Source: Roseibium algicola | GTDB taxonomy: Bacteria > Pseudomonadota > Alphaproteobacteria > Rhizobiales > Stappiaceae | Reading direction: 5' to 3' | Assembly: GCF_001999245.1 (NCBI RefSeq) | Contig: NZ_CP019630.1 | Coordinates: 3,121,001-3,185,000 of the forward strand | DNA: 64,000 bases | Shown: positions 55,861-64,000 of the stretch, in pieces | How positions within the stretch are numbered: position 1 is the first letter of the stretch | Layout: each line of letters starts with the position of its first letter | Notes under the pieces: generated by a model | The model's database searches: none | Told to the model about the DNA's origin: nothing | Seen by the model: only the letters and a program-made list of their open reading frames with translations | Position numbers and translations under genes: made by a program

Positions 55861-55892
55861 AAAACGGCGTCCATGATGGGCGCCGTTTTTTG
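55861..55892 (+). terminator. Rho-independent terminator of the DUF4167 gene
   Basis: AAAACGGCG and CGCCGTTTT pair around an 11-base loop, followed by TTGTTTGG; 38 nt after the stop. Confidence 0.87.
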
Positions 55893-55944
55893 TTTGGCTT
55901 GCAGACATCCGTTCCGGACGGCACAGAATAAGATGCCGCAGGGG

Positions 55945-55975
55945 CTTTTGTGGTGAATATGCAACACTATATTAG
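55945..55975 (+). promoter_or_regulatory. Candidate RpoH (sigma-32) promoter of clpB
   Basis: CTTT at 55945-55948 and ACTATATTAG at 55966-55975, 17 bp apart, fit the alphaproteobacterial heat-shock consensus CTTG-N17/18-CYTATNTNNG with one mismatch in each element. clpB starts about 100 bp downstream. Confidence 0.5.
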
Positions 55976-56077
55976 AGGAGCAGCACTGCAAAAGGCTGTG
56001 CGGATGCCCGTATCAGGGGTCCGTATTCCAGATCGTTCCCCACGCTTCGGGTGGTGCGGACGGGTAGGAGGTAACTT

Positions 56078-58675
<2,598 letters not shown>

Positions 58676-58704
58676 TCTGAGGCAAGCTGAAAGAAATGAA
58701 AAGG

Positions 58705-58738
58705 AAACCCGCGGAAGGACACTTCCGCGGGTTTTTCG
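58705..58738 (+). terminator. Rho-independent terminator of clpB
   Basis: AAACCCGCGGAAG pairs perfectly with CTTCCGCGGGTTT around the loop GACA, followed by a T-rich tail; 29 nt after the clpB stop. Confidence 0.93.
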
Positions 58739-58881
58739 TTTTGTGCCTCGATTGGCCCGGGCGTTTGCGTTTTGTCAAACGGGCCAGCGAAAAGCTGTGG
58801 TATTCATATATTCATAAATGTGAAACAAGAGCCGCGCTTCGGTGAATCCCCAGGGCGGCTGATCCGATCAAGGAGACTCAG

Positions 58882-59085
58882 ATGACAGTCGATCGTGCAG
58901 TCATGATGTTTGCAGGTGCCATGGTGCTCTTGTCCCTGGCGCTGGGGTTTTACGTTTCGTCCTACTGGTATCTGCTCAACGCCTTTGTCGGCTTGAACCT
59001 GATGCAGGCATCCGTCACCGGCTTTTGTCCGGCAGCAATCATTTTCAAGAAGCTCGGCATGAAACCGGGAGTGGCCTTCTCGTAA
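58882..59085 (+). CDS. DUF2892 (YgaP-like) membrane protein
   Basis: The 67-residue protein has two spans and the family pattern: TVDRAVMMFAGAMVLLSLAL, then YWYLLNAFVGLNLMQASVTG followed by FCPAAIIFKKLGM. This is the membrane part of YgaP-type proteins without the rhodanese domain. The Cys in GFCP is conserved in the family. An RND adaptor gene starts 13 nt downstream, so the small protein is probably an accessory of the efflux operon. Confidence 0.88.
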   Translation: MTVDRAVMMFAGAMVLLSLALGFYVSSYWYLLNAFVGLNLMQASVTGFCPAAIIFKKLGMKPGVAFS

Positions 59086-59098
59086 GGTGGAGGACAAG

Positions 59099-60127
59099 AT
59101 GAGACGCGGTATCTTCATTTTCTTCCTGTTGACGCTGGCTGCAGCGTCGGGTGCCGCGCCGGTGGCTCGTGCCGGCGAATTTCTGGCCGAGCCGATCACC
59201 GTACCGGAAACCAAGGCGGTATTTGCCGAGGTCAAAAGCCGGACGGTCGTTCCTGCCCGTGCCCGCATTGGCGGAACCATAAAGACAATTTCCGTGCGCG
59301 AGGGCGATGTCGTGTCAGCTGACCAGGTCATTGCCTTGGTCGTTGACGAGAAAATTGCACTCGAGCTGGGGGCTGCGGAGGCCCGGATCGAGGTTCTGCG
59401 CTCCCAGCTTCACAATGCCCGCACCGAGTTGGAGCGTGTGGAGCAACTGGTTGCCCGTGGCAGCGCGGCACAAAGCCGGCTGGACCAGGTGCGCACACAA
59501 TTCGATGTTGTCACCAACCAGACCGTTGCGGCGGAATCGGAGATGGCGGTCGTACGACAGCGCGCCAGCGAAGGCGAGATCCTGGCCCCCAATGCCGGAC
59601 GCGTTCTGACAGTGCCGGTCACGGAAGGCTCGGTCATTCTGCCGGGAGAGGAAGTCGCCCGGATTGCCAGCGGCCGATACTTCCTGCGTCTCTCCATCCC
59701 GGAGCGACATGCCGCCCAAATAACCTCAGGGGCGAAAGTTCTGCTGGGTGGACGTGGTCTTGAGCCCAAGCCAGAGGCTGCGGAGACCGGGAGCATCGCA
59801 ACCCGGCAAACCTTCGGAACGATCGTGAAGGTCTATCCTGAAGTTACCGAAGGCCGGGTGACGGCGGATGTCGATGTCGATGGTCTGGGAGACTATTTCG
59901 TCAACGAACGCACACTTGTTCATGTGCCCGTCGGCGAGCGTCAGGTCATTGCGGTGCCGGAAGCTGCTCTTTCGATCCGACATGGTGTCGATTATGTGCA
60001 GGTCGCCGTTGAGGCTGGCACCCAGGATGTCGCCGTGGTTCCAGGCGCAAATGTTCTTCACGACGGGACGGTTCTGGTCGAAATCCTGACAGGACTGCGT
60101 GCCGGTGATCGGGTGTTGGTGCCATGA
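59099..60127 (+). CDS. RND efflux periplasmic adaptor (membrane-fusion) protein
   Basis: The ATG at 59099 follows GTGGAGG. The 342-residue protein has a Sec signal peptide (MRRGIFIFFLLTLAAASGAA..., cleavage after ARA near residue 25), a lipoyl/barrel-sandwich part (ARIGGTIKTISVREGDVVSA, GEILAPNAGRVLTVPVTEGS) split by a helical hairpin, and a beta-barrel region. It bridges the inner-membrane pump to an outer-membrane channel, which is not encoded here. The stop overlaps the pump gene by 4 nt. Confidence 0.92.
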   Translation: MRRGIFIFFLLTLAAASGAAPVARAGEFLAEPITVPETKAVFAEVKSRTVVPARARIGGTIKTISVREGDVVSADQVIALVVDEKIALELGAAEARIEVLRSQLHNARTELERVEQLVARGSAAQSRLDQVRTQFDVVTNQTVAAESEMAVVRQRASEGEILAPNAGRVLTVPVTEGSVILPGEEVARIASGRYFLRLSIPERHAAQITSGAKVLLGGRGLEPKPEAAETGSIATRQTFGTIVKVYPEVTEGRVTADVDVDGLGDYFVNERTLVHVPVGERQVIAVPEAALSIRHGVDYVQVAVEAGTQDVAVVPGANVLHDGTVLVEILTGLRAGDRVLVP

Positions 60128-63100
60128 GGCTCGGTCTTGCCGGATGGCTGACCCGATCCTTCATCGGGTCACCGCTCACCCCGCTGTTCCTGATGGCTTC
60201 CCTTGCCCTCGGGCTGATTGCTCTTGTCGCCCTGCCACGTGAAGAAGAACCGCAAATCTCCGTGCCGATGGTCGATATTCATGTGGAAGCCAACGGCCTC
60301 AATGCGGATGATGCGGTCAAACTGGTGACGGAACCGCTCGAGACGATCGTCAAGGCAATCGATGGTGTCGAGCATATCTATTCCCAGACCCAGGACGACC
60401 GTGTGCTGGTAACGGCACGGTTTCTTGTCGGGACCGACGCGGACGCTGCCATCTTGCGCGTGCACGAAAAGATCCGCGCCAACATGGATCGGATCCCCGT
60501 CGGCATTCCGGAGCCATTGATTGTTGGCCGGGGTATTGATGATGTCGCCATTGTCGTCGTTACGCTGACACCGACACGGGGGGCCGCCGAACGGTGGACG
60601 GCAAACGGGTTGACCCGGATCGCGCGCGAACTTCAGACCGAAATCGCCAAGCTCTCGGACATCGGTCTCACGTTCATCGTCGGGGAGCAGCCGGAAGCCA
60701 TTCGCGTTGAACCTGACCCGGAAAAACTGTCGCTTTACGGAATCACGCTGCAGCAGCTGGCTGCCAAGATCGAGGGCGCCAACAAGTCCTTCCGCGCAGG
60801 CTATGTTCGCGAAGCCGGAGAGCAGCGCGTTCTGGTCGCAGGGGAGACGTTGCAATCGGCCGAAGAGATCGGAAATCTCTTCCTGACCGCTCGTGACGCC
60901 CGGCCCGTTTATGTGCGTGATGTCGCCCGCATCGACCTTGCCACTCAACCGGCAGAGCACAGGGTCGCCCATATTCGCAAGCAAGATGGAGCATTGACCT
61001 TGGCCCCGGCGGTGTCGCTGGCCATTGGCAAACGACCGGGCACCAATGCGGTGGTGATTTCCGATGAAATCGTTTCACGGCTTGAAGCAATTCGCGGAGA
61101 TCTCTTTCCCGAAGGCGTGGATATGGAGATCACCCGGAACTACGGTGAGACCGCCAATGAAAAAGCCAATGAACTGCTGTTCCATCTTGGGCTTGCGACA
61201 GTTTCCATTGTCGTCCTGATCGCACTGGCGATCGGGTGGCGCGAAGCGCTGGTGACGCTGGTGGTGATCCCGACGACGATCCTGCTCACGCTCTTTGCAG
61301 CCTATCTGATGGGCTACACCATCAACCGTGTCAGCCTGTTTGCCCTGATCTTTTCCATCGGCATCCTGGTGGACGACGCCATCGTGGTGATCGAGAACAT
61401 CGCCCGGCACTGGGGCATGTCGGATGATCGCAGCCGGACGCAAGCCGCGGTGGAAGCGGTGGCGGAAGTCGGCAATCCGACCATCATCGCAACGCTGACG
61501 GTCATCGTCGCCCTTTTGCCGATGCTGTTCGTTTCAGGCTTGATGGGCCCCTATATGGCACCGATTCCTGCCAATGCTTCGGCAGCGATGCTGTTTTCGT
61601 TCTTTGTTGCCGTGATGCTGACACCCTGGCTGATGATGAAATTCGCTGGCCGCGGCGGAGGCCATTCCCATGCGCCTGCGGCCCATGGCGGGGCTCTGGG
61701 TCGTATTTACGCGAAGGTCGCCAGACCGTTGATCGGTTCGCGCCTGCGCGCCTGGGGCTTTCTGCTGATCGTCGGCGTCTGCACAATCGGTTCGCTTGCG
61801 CTGTTCTATACCACCGACGTTACGGTGAAACTGCTTCCATTCGACAACAAGGCGGAGCTGCAGGTGCTTGCCGATCTGCCGGAAGGGTCTTCGGTCGAGG
61901 ACACGGACAGGGTTCTTCAGGAAATTGTCGCCCGTTTGGGAGAGGTGCCTGAAATCCTGTCGTTCCAGACCTATGCCGGCACTGCATCGCCTTTCAATTT
62001 CAACGGACTGGTTCGCCACTACTATCTGCGGGCACTGCCTGAACAGGGTGACGTGCAGATCAATCTCACCGAGAAGGGGGAGCGGGACCGGACAAGTCAT
62101 GACATCGCGCTGGATATCCGCGAGATGCTGACAGGTCTCGACCTTCCCGCCGGTACTGTGTTGAAGGTGGTGGAGCCGCCCCCGGGGCCGCCGGTTCTGG
62201 CGACACTGCTTGCGGAAATCTATGGGCCCGATGCCGAAACCAGGCGCGCGGTTGCAAGCAAGGTTCGCCAGGCCTTCGAGGACGTGCCGTTCATCGTGGA
62301 TGTCGACGATTCCTTTGGAACCCAGGCCGACCGGGTGCGCATCGCCATCGATCAGGACCGGCTTGAATATCACCGGGTCGAGCAGGGCGATGTCTTCGAC
62401 ACCGTTCGGCGCCTCTATGGTGGAACGGAGGTCGGTTATTCGCATCGAGGCCGGACGCGTTATCCAATTCCGATCCGGATCCATCTAGCAAAGGGCGACA
62501 TGGTGATCGGTGAAGCGGTGCTTGCAACGCCGGTGCCGGCCAATGCATTGCCCGGAGGCCGGGGCGTGATCGAGCTTGGCGACGTGGTGACGGTTCGCAG
62601 GGAAAAGACATCCTTTCCGGTGTTCCGTCACAACGGGCGTGCGGTTGAAATGGTAACCGGCGAACTGGCAGGCGCGTTCGAAGCGCCGGTTTACGGGATG
62701 CTGGCTGTTGGACAAAAGATCCAGGACATGGATTGGGGACCTGACGGGGAACCGGTGATCTCGTTCCATGGTCAGCCCGAAGACGAAACGCGGCCAACCC
62801 TGCTCTGGGATGGCGAGTGGGAAGTCACCTGGGTCACTTTTCGGGACATGGGAGGTGCCTTCATGGTGGCGATCCTGGGCATCTACTTCCTGGTGGTGGC
62901 CCAGTTCGGTTCCTTCAAACTGCCGCTCGTGATCCTGACGCCAATTCCGCTGACGCTGATCGGCATCATGCTGGGGCACTGGCTGTTTGCTGCGCCATTC
63001 ACGGCGACATCGATGATCGGCTTCATTGCGCTTGCCGGCATCATCGTGCGCAACTCCATATTGCTGGTCGATTTCATCCAGCATTCGCGCACGCCCGACA

Positions 63101-63345
63101 AACCGCTTCTGGACGTTTTGCTGGAAGCCGGGGCAATCCGCTTCAAGCCGATCCTGTTGACAGCGCTTGCCGCCATGATCGGCGCTGCAGTTATCCTGAC
63201 CGACCCGATATTTCAGGGGCTGGCGATCTCGCTGCTCTTCGGTCTGGCATCGTCGACGATCCTGACGGTTCTGGTAATCCCGGCGATCTACATGGCTCTG
63301 CGCCGCGACCAGGCACGACAGAAGGAAGTTTCGGAAGCTGGATGA
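60124..63345 (+). CDS. RND efflux transporter permease
   Basis: The 1073-residue protein has the AcrB-like layout: first span, a large periplasmic loop, spans 2-7 with GILVDDAIVVIENIARHWG (proton-relay Asp pair near residue 420), a second loop, then the C-terminal spans (FMVAILGIYFLVVAQFGSFK..., LAGIIVRNSILLVDFIQHSR). It would export drugs, lipophilic compounds or metal-organic species out of the periplasm. A His-rich loop (GGGHSHAPAAHGGAL near residue 515) could bind metal. Substrate is not determinable. Confidence 0.93.
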   Translation: MRLGLAGWLTRSFIGSPLTPLFLMASLALGLIALVALPREEEPQISVPMVDIHVEANGLNADDAVKLVTEPLETIVKAIDGVEHIYSQTQDDRVLVTARFLVGTDADAAILRVHEKIRANMDRIPVGIPEPLIVGRGIDDVAIVVVTLTPTRGAAERWTANGLTRIARELQTEIAKLSDIGLTFIVGEQPEAIRVEPDPEKLSLYGITLQQLAAKIEGANKSFRAGYVREAGEQRVLVAGETLQSAEEIGNLFLTARDARPVYVRDVARIDLATQPAEHRVAHIRKQDGALTLAPAVSLAIGKRPGTNAVVISDEIVSRLEAIRGDLFPEGVDMEITRNYGETANEKANELLFHLGLATVSIVVLIALAIGWREALVTLVVIPTTILLTLFAAYLMGYTINRVSLFALIFSIGILVDDAIVVIENIARHWGMSDDRSRTQAAVEAVAEVGNPTIIATLTVIVALLPMLFVSGLMGPYMAPIPANASAAMLFSFFVAVMLTPWLMMKFAGRGGGHSHAPAAHGGALGRIYAKVARPLIGSRLRAWGFLLIVGVCTIGSLALFYTTDVTVKLLPFDNKAELQVLADLPEGSSVEDTDRVLQEIVARLGEVPEILSFQTYAGTASPFNFNGLVRHYYLRALPEQGDVQINLTEKGERDRTSHDIALDIREMLTGLDLPAGTVLKVVEPPPGPPVLATLLAEIYGPDAETRRAVASKVRQAFEDVPFIVDVDDSFGTQADRVRIAIDQDRLEYHRVEQGDVFDTVRRLYGGTEVGYSHRGRTRYPIPIRIHLAKGDMVIGEAVLATPVPANALPGGRGVIELGDVVTVRREKTSFPVFRHNGRAVEMVTGELAGAFEAPVYGMLAVGQKIQDMDWGPDGEPVISFHGQPEDETRPTLLWDGEWEVTWVTFRDMGGAFMVAILGIYFLVVAQFGSFKLPLVILTPIPLTLIGIMLGHWLFAAPFTATSMIGFIALAGIIVRNSILLVDFIQHSRTPDKPLLDVLLEAGAIRFKPILLTALAAMIGAAVILTDPIFQGLAISLLFGLASSTILTVLVIPAIYMALRRDQARQKEVSEAG

Positions 63346-63437
63346 GCGGCAGGTTGATTGTCGCCGGCGTCAAGCTGGTGCCGGTCCCTCAGGCGGGGAT
63401 CGAATGATCGAAGCCTGTCCGGAGTGCAGACATCAAC

Positions 63438-63480
63438 AAGTTCGGCCGGGGCACGAAGGCCCCGGCCGAACTTTGTTTTT
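63438..63480 (+). terminator. Rho-independent terminator of the RND operon
   Basis: AAGTTCGGCCGGGGC pairs with GCCCCGGCCGAACTT across a 6-base loop, then TGTTTTTC. It separates the pump gene from the convergent M23 peptidase. Confidence 0.93.
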
Positions 63481-63488
63481 CAGGAGTG

Positions 63489-64000
63489 TCAGTTGATGGC
63501 AGCGATCCGCGACGGCTTGCGGACACGGTCCAGCAAGGTGTCGACGCGGTAGCGCTCGGTTTCGAACGCTGTGCGCATTTCACCATCCAGCGTACGGCCC
63601 TTCGGCAGCTTGATACGCATCGGATCCATGTAACGGCCGTTGACGAGCACTTCATAGTGCAGGTGCGGGCCTGTCGACAGGCCGGTGGAGCCGACATATC
63701 CGATGATCTGGCCCTGGGTGACCTTGGATCCTTCACGGATGCCGCTGCCAAAACCACTCATGTGGTTATAGGTCGTGGTGTAGCCGTTCGTGTGCTGCAG
63801 CTCGATACGGCGGCCATAGCCGGAGCTCCAGCCGGCTTTGACGATTGTGCCGTTCCCGGCCGCCATGATCGGCGTTCCGCGCGAAGCAGACCAGTCCACA
63901 CCGCGGTGCATCTTGGTGTAGCCATGGATCGGGTGGCGGCGCATGCCGAAACCGGAGCGGAACTTGCCGCCATTGAGCGGCTTGCGGATAAGAAACTTCT
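63489..64000 (-). CDS. M23 family metallopeptidase, N-terminus beyond window edge
   Basis: The frame is open to the right edge; about 170 residues are visible. The LytM/M23 zinc peptidase signature is complete: the first His and Asp in HRGVDWSASRG, and the HxH in GPHLHYEVL. The family cuts peptidoglycan cross-bridges, and this layout (FRSGFGMRRHPIHG start of the domain) matches MepM/ShyA-like endopeptidases with an N-terminal region that is not in view. Confidence 0.92.
   Translation of the reverse strand, partial: KFLIRKPLNGGKFRSGFGMRRHPIHGYTKMHRGVDWSASRGTPIMAAGNGTIVKAGWSSGYGRRIELQHTNGYTTTYNHMSGFGSGIREGSKVTQGQIIGYVGSTGLSTGPHLHYEVLVNGRYMDPMRIKLPKGRTLDGEMRTAFETERYRVDTLLDRVRKPSRIAAIN

Overview
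The window reads as chromosomal DNA of an alphaproteobacterium. It is GC-rich, genes are tightly packed with 1-4 nt start/stop overlaps, and it carries alphaproteobacterial marker families: DUF1178, DUF4167, a GAF-containing nitrogen-PTS enzyme I, methylsuccinyl-CoA dehydrogenase, and infC with an ATT start. The secA / parvulin / argJ / mutT and comF / grxC / nitrilase / DUF1178 / ubiG / lysC / ptsP / prfA / prmC / DUF4167 / clpB orders fit Hyphomicrobiales. A marine Roseibium/Labrenzia-like (Stappiaceae) genome is my best guess, by inference only. I saw no tRNA, rRNA, insertion sequence, phage gene or CRISPR array.

Region 1 (1-13633) is the most distinctive part. A LacI-type regulator cut by the left edge is divergent from a long operon on the + strand. 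The operon encodes a binding-protein-dependent sugar transporter (binding protein, two permeases, ATPase), a GMC oxidoreductase, an SDR dehydrogenase, a second GMC oxidoreductase, a Dabb-domain protein, a DUF993 (aldolase-like) protein, a second LacI regulator, a glycerate 2-kinase and a HAD phosphatase. The shared intergenic region has two near-identical palindromes with central CG, one over the likely promoter, plus a third unrelated inverted repeat. I infer uptake of a sugar or sugar derivative, oxidation in the cytoplasm by FAD and NAD(P) enzymes without prior phosphorylation, carbon-carbon cleavage by DUF993, and exit through D-glycerate to 2-phosphoglycerate. The substrate cannot be read from the sequence.

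Region 2 (13664-31513) is a mosaic of short units: a sigma factor of the SigJ/ECF41 kind behind a flavodoxin-like protein; infC; a run of small envelope genes (DUF1232, an 82-residue protein, a glycine-zipper lipoprotein, and two 53/54-residue single-span proteins); a CaCA-type exchanger; ExoD; a host-attachment family protein; DUF4399; MgtC; methylsuccinyl-CoA dehydrogenase (ethylmalonyl-CoA pathway); YihY; an EamA permease; a chemoreceptor; a ferredoxin-reductase-type flavoprotein; a glycosyltransferase-like protein; and an alpha/beta hydrolase.

Region 3 (31567-45789) holds a soluble class III cyclase, a GtrB/GtrA/GT39 glycan-modification operon, secA, a periplasmic parvulin, argJ, mutT, an orphan Flp-type pilin, a methyltransferase, comF, grxC, a nitrilase-family amidase and DUF1178.

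Region 4 (45790-64000) has an AT-rich intergenic stretch before a single-domain response regulator, a phasin, a hydrolase translationally linked to ubiG, then lysC, ptsP, prfA, prmC, DUF4167, clpB with a candidate heat-shock promoter, a DUF2892 / RND efflux operon, and an M23 peptidase cut by the right edge.
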